The position numbers and the translations under genes were made by a program. From the NCBI GenBank assembly GCA_949361645.1, contig OX442416.1, positions 5,122,629-5,186,628 of the forward strand: 64,000 bases of DNA, in the 5' to 3' direction. The notes beneath the pieces were generated by a model that was given only the letters and a program-made list of their open reading frames with translations, made no database searches and was not told the DNA's origin. Position 1 is the first letter of the stretch. Each line of letters begins with the position of its first letter. This DNA is from Spongilla lacustris. Its lineage: Eukaryota; Porifera; Demospongiae; Spongillida; Spongillidae. This document shows, piece after piece, positions 33,647-45,180 of the stretch.

Positions 33647-33897
33647 AATGGCAAAGTGGTTTCCATCACAAAAAACACGTGGCGAGTTGAGTGGTCCATT
33701 GGTGGTGTAGGAATCACACTGGATCACGGGAAAGGCATCAACGTACTGCTGCTCTCAAATGAACATTTTTGCCCCTAAACCCCTAGACAACATGCATGGC
33801 ATGTGAACCCTACACACATATGGAGTTGTATTTTGTTACAATGCAATGTAAACCTTTCATCAACTTTTCTACAATAAAATACCTAACACTCTGTTTG

Positions 33898-33940
33898 GCA
33901 GGTTAACCTGTAAAATTTCGACAGGTTAACCTGTCAAAAT
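33898..33940. repeat. Tandem palindromes ACAGGTTAACCTGT
   Basis: CAGGTTAACCTG occurs twice, the second extended to GACAGGTTAACCTGTC. Related words and the following CGTC(A/G)CTTATA.ATTAAT occur reverse-complemented at 21825-21890, so this is probably a dispersed repeat end. Confidence 0.6.
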
Positions 33941-33981
33941 CTTCGTCACTTATACATTAATGCACATCCAAAAAGCTGTGG

Positions 33982-34490
33982 TTGTCATCACGTGAGAGAA
34001 TGTGGCTGTATGGAGACATTTCATCACAAGTATCTGTGATAAAGGAACCAATTGTAAGGGAGGCAGATCCCTCATCAAATGATGTGGGTTTAAGGCTTGA
34101 CCTGTGTGTCAGAGGAGTGTGGTCACCACAGACAGAGGCATTGTTTGACATTCGTATAATTGATACTGATGCCCCGTCATATAAACACTGTACTCCAGAG
34201 ACAGTCTTTGAAAATACAGCAAAAGAAAAAGGAAAGGATTTATCAGAAAGCTGTTGAAGATCGACATGGTCAATTTACACCCTTTGCTGTTTCACTGGAT
34301 GGACTCCTGCACAGAGAAGCATATAGCTGCTAGCCTTGCAACGAAATGGGAGAAGTCTTACTCAAAAACAGTTAGTTTTGTCAGAATGAGTCTATCTTTT
34401 GCAATCTTGAGATCTGCTAGCCTGTGTTTGTGTGGCTCTAGAGTGAAATGGCGATGTGGTCGAGGGTTTGATGATGGAGCAGTACTCCCT
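33982..34490 (+). pseudogene. Retroelement C-terminal nuclease-like fragment, frameshifted
   Basis: Three frames in succession carry one domain: D.RVRG.W.PQTEALFDIR..DTDA.SY in the first, an R.(F)TPF..S.DG.L.REA stretch in the second, and SLATKWEKSY...RMSLSFAILRS...C.RGSR.KWR in the third. I recognise this combination from the C-terminal part of reverse-transcriptase ORFs repeated in invertebrate genomes; a nuclease role is plausible but not demonstrated. At least two frameshifts and one stop make it non-functional. No reverse-transcriptase core is visible upstream. Confidence 0.5.
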
Positions 34491-34653
34491 GCACACTGAC
34501 AACAAAGTGATACTTTTCGATGTTTTCAGTAATATTTATTTGGGACAGTTTCCGAAAAAATGTCGTATCTTTATCAATATTAAATGTTACTAAATTGCTT
34601 TGCGTTTGAATCATTATAACTTCCAAACAGTTAAGGCTATCAACTTCCTACAT

Positions 34654-34815
34654 ATTAGCAATAAAAATTCTGTGGTCAAGGTAGCAATGAAAGAGTACTA
34701 ATTCAAAATCAGGATTTCAGGGTGGATGTAATGGCACACAATACATCTGGCTCCATTAAAGTTTTTCTGACCTTAGAAGTACACTACTCTATAGACTTCT
34801 GACATAATTTGAATA
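34654..34815 (+). repeat. Dispersed repeat C, copy 3 (partial)
   Basis: Matches 11022-11195 (cattagcaataaaaattctg, atggcacacaatacatctgg, aagtacactactctatagac) with a few changes and indels. Confidence 0.8.
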
Positions 34816-35795
34816 TACCAACATTCTGATCCATTGTACTACTAGCATAATGCCAGGATGATATACATTGTATTGTCAGATCGGTTTCTTCGTTCATATT
34901 ATATTGCGTTCTGGACGTGCTGTAACAGTGTTGTCGTGCTTTGCATGTGTGATGGCAACAAAGCGACCAGCATCCTGTACATGTAGGCCCAACGCCGACT
35001 ATCTTAAAAAGTGACCAAGTGAATTCAAACAATTCTATGAGTTTTCACAGCATCCAAATCAGATCATATGGAGAAATCAACGGACACGAAAGTTGCGGTT
35101 TGTAAATTTTTGGATTTCATTCCGCGGTACGTTCCATAGAGAATGTATGGCGTTTTTACTAACTTGATTATTATTTACTTAACTAACGGACCTGCAACTT
35201 TTGCCACCCTCTAATACTACTCTAAATGATGTTTAAATGTAGGCAATTTCAAATTTTATACCTTGTATCGTCCAAAACTCTGGGACCATTTCTGAAAATA
35301 TGATATTCCATAGACTTGTACAGAAAATGGAAGAAAATCATTTTTAGTTATAACTAATGAACAGAGGGGGGTTAGAACTTTTGCCACCCTCTGAAACAAT
35401 TCTACAACTATCCAAATAATATAATATACGAAAAAAAGTGGATGTTGTCGTGAAGAATTTGGGGACCATTTTTAAAAATAGTAAATCAGTTTTGGTGCAA
35501 TAATTATATATAAGGCGCCATTTTTAAATGGCGTTTTATGTGTTGCCATAGATATTTAGTAAAATCAAGGATATTCCATAGTTAATAAAATGAGACCAGC
35601 TATAACTAGGACATGCCAGCCTAGCGCGCCTATAGAGCATTTTGCAAAGCTGGAGTCGAGCAGAGGGCGTGGTGGGCCAGGTGCCGCCCCGTGCCGGGGG
35701 TAACTACTAGTACATGCCATGGAATACTAAAAGCTTCGAGTCTGTGTTTTCTGCAGAACAGATCGATGTATTGAAATGATGTTAGGCTGCTTACC
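34816..35795. other. Intergenic with a diverged duplication of about 180 bp
   Basis: AACTTTTGCCACCCTCT occurs at about 35193 and 35377. GGGACCATTT(T/C)(T/C)GAAAATA-type words occur at about 35281 and 35461. No gene is supported. Confidence 0.45.
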
Positions 35796-36315
35796 TCGAC
35801 CGGCTGCTCGGACAAGAGATGTAGACAGGGTGTTCTTGGGTACAGAAGAGACTCCTCACAAAGGCAGACCTCACTTTTGCCAAGGTGCTGGAGACAGCGG
35901 AAATAGCGGAAAGGGAGACTAAAGACGCGCAGAACAGTTGCAAAGTGTCACAAAACAGGAAGTACATCAAGTGGCAGCACCACCAAGAAGGGGGAGACCG
36001 TCAGGCCTAGGGGCTTGCAACAGGTGTGGAGGAGCGCATGATACTCAACAGTGCAGGTTCAGAAACAAAGTTTGCAGGAAATGGGGGCACATTGAGAGGG
36101 CGTGTTGTGCAAAGAAAAGGGCAGAAGGAACAGGTGTTGGAAAGGGCGTACCCACTAGAGACCACTCTGTGAAGGAACTAAAGGGGGACGATGAAAGTGA
36201 AGAAGAATGGGACAGACTACAATGGGGATCACTACATGGCCTAGCAGAAGACAAGAGAAATGGAATGAAACAGAGGACAATGGGTAAACCTATATGTATG
36301 TGGAGCTCATCATGA
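35796..36315 (+). pseudogene. Ty3/gypsy-like gag end with two zinc knuckles (one broken)
   Basis: One frame up to about 35930 reads as the end of a gag (LLTKADLTFAKVLETAE). After a 1-nt frame change another frame reads CNRCGGAHDTQQC, an intact CX2CX4HX4C knuckle. The next knuckle is C..WGHIERAC, where tryptophan replaces the second cysteine. An acidic tail follows and ends at 36315. No protease or reverse transcriptase follows on this strand; a satellite begins instead. It is a decayed fragment. Confidence 0.6.
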
Positions 36316-36364
36316 ATGAACAACTGCTATGTATCAATACAATTGGTTGTACCCCAAATTGTAC

Positions 36365-37095
36365 AGGCCTGTACAATTTTATAGGCCTGTACCACTGTAC
36401 AGGCCACTACCCCTCCCTGTACACGCCATTACCCTTGTACAGGCCACTACCCCTCCCTGTACACGCCATTACCCTTGTACAGTCCTGTACACCCCCCCCC
36501 CCCCCCCCCCCCCCCCCAGTACAGGCCTGTACCCCTGTCCAGGCTTGGTCCAGGCTTGTACCCCTCCCTGCATGTACACGCCTTTACCTCTGTACAAGCC
36601 TGTACCCACTGTACAGTCCTGTACCTCCCAACCCCCCCACCCCAGTACAGGCCTGTACCCCTGTCCAGGCTTGTACCCTTGTACCCCTCCCTGTACAGGC
36701 CTGTACCCCCCAACCCCCCCACCCCAGTACAGGCCTGTACCCCTGTCTAGGCTTGTACCCTTGTACCCCTCCCTGTACAGGCCTGTACCCCCCAACCCCC
36801 CCACCCCAATACAGGCCTGTACCCCTGTCCAGGCTTGTACCCTTGTACCCCTCCCTGTACAGGCCTGTACCCCTGTACAAGCCTGTACCCCTGTGCAGGC
36901 CTGTACCACCCCCCCCCCCCCCCCCCCCCCGTACAGGGTTGTACCCTCTGTACCCCTCCCTGAACAGGACCTGTACCCTTGTCCAGGCTTGTATCCCTGT
37001 ACCCCTCCTTGAACATGCCTGTATCCCTGAGCAGGCCTGTACCCCTCCGTGTACAGTGGTACAGGCCTATACCTCTCCCTGTACCCTTTCACAGG
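36365..37095. repeat. GTACAGGCCTGTAC minisatellite with higher-order unit
   Basis: Dozens of copies of GTACAGGCCTGTACCCCTGTCCAGGCTTGTACCC-type units. A higher-order block of about 95-100 bp is repeated three times at 36625-36850. The core GTACAGGCCTGTAC is a perfect palindrome. Two C-runs interrupt it (36492-36517, about 36907-36930). Many long ORFs on both strands are by-products. Confidence 0.9.
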
Positions 37096-37194
37096 ATTGT
37101 ACTGCTGTATTGTTCATGTCTCTACTCAAAGCATGGTTTTATAACCTCTTCTGTAGTTTTGGGTGGCCATCCCTCCTGAATAGGCTGAAACACG

Positions 37195-37515
37195 CTTGCT
37201 AACACCAGGTCCCTTAATTGTTGTTGTTCTTCCTAATTCTGCCACCTCGACCGGGAGGGTTTGTAGTTGGGAATGTCCCTCCTTCCTCCTCGTCCATTTG
37301 TGCCATCTGCATGTCGGCCACCACTGGGAGACGTGAAAGTGCATCAGCATTTGTGTGCTGAGTGGTACTCTTGTACCTGATATCAAGACAGGGCTAGCCT
37401 ACCGCATATACCAATGCAACCGTGCTGCTGTCACTGCTGGTAATCCCTTTTCCGGGTTGAGAATGGACACCAAGGGATGGTGGTCTGTCACCAGTGTGAA
37501 ATGGGGAGGAACTGT
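37195..37515 (-). pseudogene. Ty3/gypsy RNase H fragment
   Basis: On the minus strand one frame reads ..TDHHPLV.ILNP...AARL.WY and, after a stop and frame change, IRYKSTTQHTNADALSRLP. These are the last RNase H blocks of Ty3/gypsy polyproteins. It is inactive and lies on the strand opposite the gag relic at 35796-36315. Confidence 0.65.
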
Positions 37516-38698
37516 GATGTCCGGAAACATTCAGTGATTAGAGATATATAGGATCACGTGTGTGTATGTGATTACGTGTATGATTCAGTATAATGAATGA
37601 ATGGTTGTTGATGTTGTGAGCTATCCGAGTGCATCCTGAGGTATCGAGTGTCTGAGAAACAAACCAGCCTAGGACGCCATTGCATGTGGTTGAATCTTTT
37701 GAAACATGTCTGATGATCACATGTACATGCACAACAGTGCTTTGTTGTGGCACCTGCAGTTAAGTTAACACAACTGCAACGCTACACTACATCCATAGTG
37801 ACATCCATGCACACTGTTCCTTCTGATTGTTCCTGCAGCTAGTGAGCGTTGTATGTGAAAAATCAATTTAAGCTGACACTTGAACTCCCTGAAATAAAAA
37901 TGCTAGCGATTACTAGAATACACCTGAACACACATATTGCATACTGTAGAAGATAACAGGTTAACTTACATCCTTTTCTTCAACCCAATATAAGTGGGTT
38001 TTTTTAACCACTTTACAACACTAGATAACTATTCTTCCATTCTGGAAAGCATGGTATTATTCAGTTTTCAGTTTTTTTTAGTTTTTTTTTTTTTAAACAA
38101 ACCCAGCTAGCTTACCTTTTTTCTTTCACACACAATCCTTTCAGCCAGATAGTACTTCATTTGACATGCGCTATAAGATGAGAGCCGGGGCCAGCGACGT
38201 GAATGGGGATAAGGGGAGGAAAGGAGAGAGGAGGAGCGAGAGTGAAGGGAGGGAGGGGGAGGTAGGGAAATTGAAGGGAGGAGGAGAAGAGAAAGTATTA
38301 TCTATTATTATTTTTGTACAGGTTGTGGTGGCACTTTGTATATGCAAAAACATTGAGTGTCTGACTGGCTAAATACAATTGAGGGATTCATGAAAGTTTG
38401 TGTTATGATGTTCTACTTGCATAGCTGCAGTATTATTGTAGGAAGTCTTCCCTTCATATGTACAGTTAAATGGCATGTTTGAAAACCAGCAGGATTAATT
38501 GACAGAACAGCAAGTGACATGCCACGTGTAAACTAGGGGGTAGGTGCGGTAAATCCCTGGTGTTATAGGAAGTACATGCATGTAATGGTGTGCTTCTTGT
38601 ACATGTAAATATAACATCTGTAGCAAATGCATGACTGGAAACCGTAAGTGATACTGGCAGATGTTGCCTATTCCTGCCTCCTCCTCCCCCACGTTCAG
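37516..38698. other. Intergenic with GA-rich patch
   Basis: A purine-rich tract lies at about 38205-38295, with T-runs near 38070-38095. No gene is supported. Confidence 0.45.
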
Positions 38699-38699
38699 C

Positions 38700-38700
38700 T

Positions 38701-38742
<42 letters not shown>
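38700..38742. repeat. (GT)n microsatellite
   Basis: GT dinucleotide run of about 42 bp. Confidence 0.95.
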
Positions 38743-38744
<2 letters not shown>

Positions 38745-39082
38745 TGTGAGTGTGTGTCCAAATTATTATTTATTATATCTGATGTATGTGGATGTAAGTA
38801 CCACGTGTACAGGTATATGTGTGGACATCATTGGTGTGTGTGCCCATGTTTGAAGCACACTCTACACAGCTCTACATCAGCGTGTGTAGTGTGCACATGA
38901 TGGAGACACTTGTGAATATGTGCATCACCACCAGTAGAGCTACTACATTGAGTGTCCACACTGTAACTGAGCGTGCAGGAAGTGTCCATGCACTAGGTGT
39001 GGTGTGTGTGTCCCACAGGTCAGCTATACACATGGTAAACAAAGGGACAGAGATGCTACACAAATGGACAATGCTCAGTGGT

Positions 39083-39770
39083 TCATATAGGGAGAAAGCC
39101 AACAGTATAGGGAGAAGGCCAACTGTATAGGAAATAGTATAGGAGAAGGCCAACAGTATAGGGATAAGGCCGACAGTACACATGTAGGTAGAAAGTCAAC
39201 AGTATAGGGAGAAAGCCAACAGTATAGGGAGAAAGCCAACAGTATAGGGAGACGGCCAACAGTATAGGGAGAAGGCCAACTTTATAGGGATAAGGTCAAC
39301 CATATAGGGAGAAGGGTCAACAGTATAGGGAAAAGACCAACAGTATAGGGAGAAAGCCAACAGTATAGGGAGAAAGCCAACAGTATAGTGAGAAAGCCAA
39401 CAGTATAGGGAGATGGCCAACAGTATAGGGAGAAGGCCAACTGTATAGGGAGAAGGCCAACAGTATGAGAGAAGGCCAATGTATAGGGAGAAGGCTAACA
39501 GTATAGGGAGAAGGCCAACAGCAACAGTATAGGGAGAAGGCCAACAGTATAGGGAGAAGGCCTGTTGTATAGGGAGAAGGCCAACAGTATAGGGAGAAGG
39601 CCAACTGTATAGGGAGAAGGCCAACAGTATAGGGAGAAGGCCAACTGTATAGGGAGAAGGCCAACATTATAGCGAGAAGGCCAACAGTATAGGGAGCAGG
39701 CCAACAGTATAGCGAGAAGGCCACCAGTCTAACACTACAGGAAGAAGACCAACAGTATAAGGAGACGGGC
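39083..39770. repeat. 20-bp minisatellite (GGCCAACAGTATAGGGAGAA)
   Basis: About 33 head-to-tail units with point changes (AGT/TGT, AAG/AAA). Leu-Pro-Ser-Tyr ORFs on the minus strand derive from it. Confidence 0.95.
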
Positions 39771-40954
39771 AATTAACGGTCCGGGAGAAGGCCATACAGT
39801 ACTAGTATAGGAAGAAGGCCGTATCTCCTCCCCCTTCACTGCATCGCATGTTCTGCACATACTAAATTCACACAGTATACTCACCAAAACACCTGAATCT
39901 CAGAAGTTGAAATCATGCAGGGCAATCCGTTTATTGCCCTGCATGCATCTCCAAAGCTACGATTGTATATTATCGTTAATAATTCATCTGCAATTAACAG
40001 TTAACTAGTTGCAACGTACGTAATAACTGTAATTTAATCCAAGATGACGCAAGGTATTACGTTATGGCATATTGTTTATGAATAAATTATGCGCGGTAGA
40101 AATTAATTTGTCTTGATTTTACTACACGAATGGTTCATGGTATAATTATATAAAACACAGATTCACAATCAGACCGATTTATGGTAAATTATAAACGTGT
40201 TTAAAATTCAATTTGAAAATAAAAGCATGATGACCGCCTATGTATGGGCCATTTCTCCATATGTGAAGTTACCTGTAGTACTAGTACTTGTAAGTTGCAG
40301 GCATATACATAACATTTCGTTTCGTTAACTTGGCTGTGATCTGCAAGTGGCAAGAAGCTATGCTGAATCCACAGAAGGTATTATTCATTTTACGTATATA
40401 TGTGATCATGAGCATCTGAAATAGAGCCACAAGGGTGAATGCACGATTATGTTCAATTTAAATACTAGAGGCTAAATGTATAGCAGACATAACACAGGAT
40501 ATTCCTAATGTTCTTACGGTTTCAGACAGTGAGATCAGTTTTTAAAAATAGACTCTTTCATGCATGTCAACTTGGTTCAACAGACTGGAATCCGTCAGAT
40601 AGTACATTAAAATTAATTGAGCATGCCAACCATATGTGAGCAACAATATAGCAACTTGAAATAGTCTGAATGTCAAATCACCGGTATGTTAAATTAATTT
40701 CATTATGTTGTATATAATATATCTCGTAGAGCTACCAGCAAGTGTTTTACTAACCTTGAAATGCTGCCAGATGTAGAGTATCAAATTATGCTGACAGAAT
40801 CTGGAGGTGTGTATGTAAGTGTGCTGATATTTGTTATTCATCTCCTATTATACCAGTTTCTACTCATCAAGATGCATAGGATAGCAAGATGTCATTTGTT
40901 GGTCATGACGTGGGAGAAATTGCGAGTGGAAAGGTACTGCTAAATTCTCTACCA
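39771..40954. other. Intergenic, no supported gene
   Basis: Two exon-like stretches (about 40526-40640 and 40732-40810) follow AG acceptors and contain short open frames, but I recognise no family and cannot join them. Confidence 0.35.
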
Positions 40955-41132
40955 TACAGAGAAAAGGTAGAATATCTTAAGAAACATTTTGCGCCAGATG
41001 CAAAATTCCAGTTCTGTACCCAAACGATAAGTAAGGAAGGTTGAAAGGAACATAAAACCCTTACCTTTCAATGTGCGTGGTTGGATAGTTACAAATGGTT
41101 TATGTACAGACCATTATTGCAAGGTGGCCTCT
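40955..41132 (+). pseudogene. TTF/ZMYM-type hAT N-terminal fragment
   Basis: The frame YLKKHFAP...F..(stop)..LTFQCAWLDSYKWFMY....GLCK matches the start of the TTF-type zinc finger in hAT and ZMYM-like proteins (F...WL..Y.WL.Y....G..C..C). It has one internal stop and ends abruptly. Confidence 0.45.
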
Positions 41133-41229
41133 GCAAATGAAGATTTTAAAGTTCATAGTCTGAACAATCATGCAAGAATCACGAAATGGAAATCTACGAA
41201 CGCTGCTAGTGATTGTTCGAATTGAAGCC

Positions 41230-42335
41230 CACCCGACGAACTGAATGATGGCAAAGGAAGAAGCACTTGCCCGTAAATAGACTGTCGACTTCTAGACTTT
41301 TGAGCCAAGCGGAGTCCATATTGGAAGATTCAAGAATAGATATTGATGCATTGGCACTACTGCAGACCAATCTCTCAGCCAAGCTCACCACGCTGAAAGC
41401 CTTGGATAATGAGTTAGTGGAATTGGTCCCAGCAGAAAAACTTGAAGACGAGGTAGGGAGAGCTGATGAATACGTGGAAAAAAATACACAAGACACTTGG
41501 GAAGATTCACAAAACCAAATCCAATCTAATCCACCTGTTGCAACTCCTCACAATGCTTCGCCGCCTAGCATATCAAATCCGTCAGTTGCAACTCCCAGTG
41601 GCGCCTCGCTGATTCACACTCAGAGTAATGATCATACAACATGTGCATATTCAGCTGTGGGAGAAACACAGTCAGGAGCAGCAGTAAGGTAAAACTCCAG
41701 AAGATATCCTTGCCTCATTTTAAGGGGAACTCCATTTACTGGACAGCATTTTGGGATTCTTATGAATCAACAGCCCACCTCAATGGCTCTCTTGCAGATG
41801 TCGACAAGTTTAACTGCCTGTGGTTATTATTCGAGAAGACAGCCTTTATGCGTGACTGACCCTATCATCAGCCAACTATCATGAAGCGATAGACATCTTG
41901 AGGAAACGATTTGGGAACCAGCAGACGATAATATCAAGGCATATGGAAACATTACTCAACCTGAATGCAGTTAGCTGAAGCGATTGTTTGATGAGGTGGA
42001 GACTAGTGTCAGAAGTCTGAAGGCTCTTGGAGTGGAACAAGAATCCTATGGAACAATGCTAACATCAGTGTTATTGACGAACCTACCTTCTGAGATCAGG
42101 TTGATTATGACCAGAAAAGTAATCTAGTGTAGATATAGACCTTGAAACGTTACTGAAGGTTTGGGAGGAAGAACTCATTGCCAGAGAGTGTTCTCGTGAT
42201 CCAGACAGGAATAACCAACACTCAAAAGACAGACAGGATAAACCACGCTCATCACCCAGAGCCACAACACTTCTCTCTCGAACAACTGAGTCTATAAAGG
42301 CACTAAACGGCCTCTGTCAATTGGTCAATTGTCAC
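41230..42335 (+). pseudogene. BEL/Pao gag relic, copy 1
   Basis: The frame at 41267-41692 is an acidic coiled-coil-like N-terminus. The next (41641-41859) has the KLP.....F.G....W..FWDS....H....L.DVDKFN pattern of the gag-related domain of BEL elements. Further broken frames follow (ILRKRFGNQQTIISRHMETLLNL, then an LKALGVEQESYG-type block). Several frameshifts and stops are present. It is cut at about 42330, inside the zinc-knuckle region, where the piggyBac relic begins. Nearly the same gag segment recurs in copy 2 (46303-50020). Confidence 0.7.
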
Positions 42336-43860
42336 AAAAAGTGGAACTTCTTATAGAAAAGGTAAGCATCAGTTTCAACAATGCCAAGAACTGTTGCCAC
42401 AACACGACTTGTGGATTCACCAGGCTGTTTCCAACGCCAAGCCTCCTTGAAGCATATGATTATTAAAATGTCTGTGATAGATGCTGCATCAAAATAACTT
42501 TCTACAACTTTCTTCCGTTTGACTGTTTTGTTGTATACTTCTGTCTGCCCAACTTCATCCCCATCTTCATCTAGCATCTCTCTCCATCTCCGCTTATTGG
42601 AAGGTTTTCCAGGAAGGGTTGTGGAATGCGTCGATACAAAACACTTTCTCACTTTGTCCCCCCATGCATGTGCCATGATGTTATGGCCTTCCACATTGGA
42701 TGTAAGTGTGATGTCATCACCATCTCTTGGAATTCTACTTCATCAATGTACTGCTTCGGATACATCCGAGTAGCTGTCTTTACCAAGCCTGTAAAATGAA
42801 GTCCATTTTTCCGACAAGCAACAGCAGTAGCAACACTAGCAAATGCTGAATCTGCACTTACAGCCCTTCCTGACCCATGCCATGGTTTGGTCAGCCTAAG
42901 AAGCTGGGCTGTTCCAACAAGCTTATATTCTGCCATATATTCCATATCTGTCATTATGTCTGCACCTTCTTGAATTTCGAGTTGTAGTATAACCTTCGTG
43001 TCAGCATCTGTACAATGCTTAAGTTCGCAACCCACTCCTTTAGGCTTCCTCTCAATCCATGTCACATGGGGCATTCCATCTGAGCAGAAGTCTCCATCTT
43101 TGCCCCTCCATGATGACACAGACTCATCTACACACAGCGCCATCCAGGATACAGTTTTTGTACTCTACGCTGATTGAAACCTTCAATCAGGCGGTGAACA
43201 GGTGCCCACTTGTCATCAACAACCTCATGCACTGGGCAAAATGATTGGTATCGTAGTAGAATTTCAAAACAATCACGCGTCAGACCGTATCGCTCCCCAA
43301 AACGAGGGGCAGGGAAAAGACCATCTTTAGTGGACCACAAATCTCGCCTACCTTCCGAGGTCCTAGTCAGAGAATATAAGGCACCAAATACTGCCAATAC
43401 TTCTTCTTCTTTGGCATTTACACATCCTTGAGGCAAGTGGTTTGAAGTCCAGATATGATGCTGATGTCTGGTAACATTTGGGACGGAAACAACATCATCC
43501 AATTAATAGTCCAATGCTGTCCTCTGTCTCTCATCCACATCATTGTTCCACATATTGTGTCCTCCGAATTTAGGCATACACCTCCAGTCTTCAAGGATAC
43601 CATCAACGACCTTCCATTCAATTCCATGGCAATGCAAGACGTTATCACTGAGAGTGGTGTCAACCTCTAGATCTGGTTCATGCTGTTGTGCTATACGTGT
43701 TAATGCAGGGGAAGCTGGCTCAACCACTGAAATGGAAGGCGGAATGTGTGCATCACTGGTACTGTTTGCTTCATTGGTGGCCATGGCCTGACGTTTCAGG
43801 CAGTTGTAGACAGCCTGCCAAACCTCTGTTTTGCTGGCTTTTTCCCCAGGACCTTGCTTG
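42335..43860 (-). pseudogene. piggyBac transposase relic
   Basis: Minus-strand frames from about 43784 down to 42332 give a piggyBac (PGBD-like) DDE transposase. LYPGW is followed by CVDES....WRG (first catalytic D), VSADSAFAS (second), then HAWGDKV...ST.H and a C-terminal FDAASITDI block. Lesions include a TAA near 43503 and frameshifts near 43135 and 42715. No TTAA-flanked inverted ends were found, so the element is truncated. The left junction cuts the BEL gag relic, and the right side runs into the 21-bp minisatellite. Confidence 0.7.
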
Positions 43861-43893
43861 CGCTACACGATACGCGATCTCCAACCAACAAAT

Positions 43894-44150
43894 TTGTACA
43901 CACCGCAGCCAACATTGTACACACCCCAGCCAACATTGTACACACCCCAGCCAACATTGTACACACCCCAGCCAACATTGTACACACCCCAGCCAACATT
44001 GTACACACCCCAGCCAACATTGTACACACCCCAGCCAACATTGTACACACCGCAGCCAACATTGTACACACCGCAGCCAACATTGTACACACCGCAGCCA
44101 ACATTGTACACACCCCAGCCCACCATTGTACACACTGCAGCCAACATTGT
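43894..44150. repeat. 21-bp minisatellite, array 1 (ACATTGTACACACCCCAGCCA)
   Basis: About 12 units of 21 bp with C/G variation at one site (CCCCAGCC or CCGCAGCC). Because 21 is a multiple of three, several frames stay open and give false ORFs. The same unit forms the array at 62174-62426. Confidence 0.95.
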
Positions 44151-44384
44151 ACTAAGCTCTAAAGCAAGCAGATTTATATTAACCTTGATAGTAAAGTAAA
44201 GCACCAAATGTTGGCACAGGAGCCCTGCTTCCAGGAACCCAATGCTGACACCCCAATCTGGGGTGTCCCAACGCCTCCAGGGGCCCATCCACTTCTGGTC
44301 CACATGACTGTCACTGACTTTGGAGATGTTGGGTCACATGATGCAGAGGTTGGCGACAGGCCCCCTGAAGTAACACGACTCTGA

Positions 44385-44710
44385 TGCCCAAGGCAGCCCT
44401 TACCCTTGGATTCTATGGTTTCTTGAGGCTCAGCAAATTCACTATCAAGAAACGAAGTTTTTGACCCCATGTTCCATCGCACCAGCTGGTCCTAAGAGGG
44501 CATGCACTTCTTCATTAAGCGGTCCAAAACCGACCATATGGGCAGGGGGTACCTTGGGCATACCAAGGGCAGGCACATGTGCCCAGTGGCAGCAATGAAG
44601 GCTATTCAACTCACTCCTCACCCCTCTTTCACTTCAAAGATGAGAGGGCCAAAATCTTCCACTCCACCTTTCTATCCCTGGTACGGTGAAGCGATGTGGC
44701 TATAATCCAG
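44385..44710 (+). pseudogene. Tyrosine recombinase fragment (DIRS/Crypton-like)
   Basis: One plus frame reads ALTLGFYGFLRLSKFT, then after a frame change FFIKRSKTDHMGRG....T.....CPVAAM. These blocks are typical of the tyrosine recombinases of DIRS and Crypton elements (FGFLR.SE.T, .SKTD..G.G, CPV.A). The catalytic C-terminal part is not recognisable. No matching copy was seen near the second repeat D. Confidence 0.5.
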
Positions 44711-44749
44711 CCACCCACATCACTATGCATTCATGGATCCATGGGGTTG

Positions 44750-45180
44750 GATCAAGATAGTTCTTCTCAGCCATCACACCAAAGTTCTAAGCCATCATAC
44801 TAAAGTTCTGAGACATCACACCGAAGTTCTGAACAACTGTGATGCTCAAATGGAAGACAACAAGCTACCTTTTGTTAGGAAAAATGCAATCATCATTTGC
44901 CAACCATTACATGAGTGACAAGATGTAGTACAATTAGGTAAGGCAGTAGCAAACTGTACTGGAATAACAGATCAAGTTAATAACATATGAAGTGACTAGT
45001 TAAGAAAACAACTTGAAGCTCAGCACCAAAAGCTATGAATGCACAGAGCATCTCACAGCATGAAAACATTGTATCAAAAATCTAAGAGGTACTAGTACCA
45101 CACAAAAAAAAGGAAATTGCGTATCACCAAAATTGAAGACATCAGAAAAGCAGCTCTATAAAAAAATGGTCGCACACCGA
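44750..45180 (+). repeat. Dispersed repeat D, copy 1
   Basis: Direct copy of 61008-61425, with about 85-90% identity. It starts with three tandem CATCACACCAAAGTTCT-type units of 21 bp. No coding is supported. Confidence 0.85.

Noticed and set aside
36294..37202. 302-residue Pro/Leu/Tyr-rich ORF and its minus-strand Gly-rich counterparts
   Set aside because: They follow the minisatellite in every frame, and the repeat rather than selection keeps them open.
39196..39772. Repetitive Leu-Pro-Tyr membrane-like ORFs on the minus strand
   Set aside because: Product of the 20-bp minisatellite; similar ORFs exist in all three frames.
43894..44150. CRISPR-like regular array
   Set aside because: Units are head to tail without unique spacers, the context is eukaryotic and no cas genes are present.
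43688..44303. Repetitive ORFs such as IVHTPAN or YTPQPTL repeats, and the same at 61766-62534
   Set aside because: The 21-bp unit is a multiple of three, so all frames stay open. No unique domain is attached.
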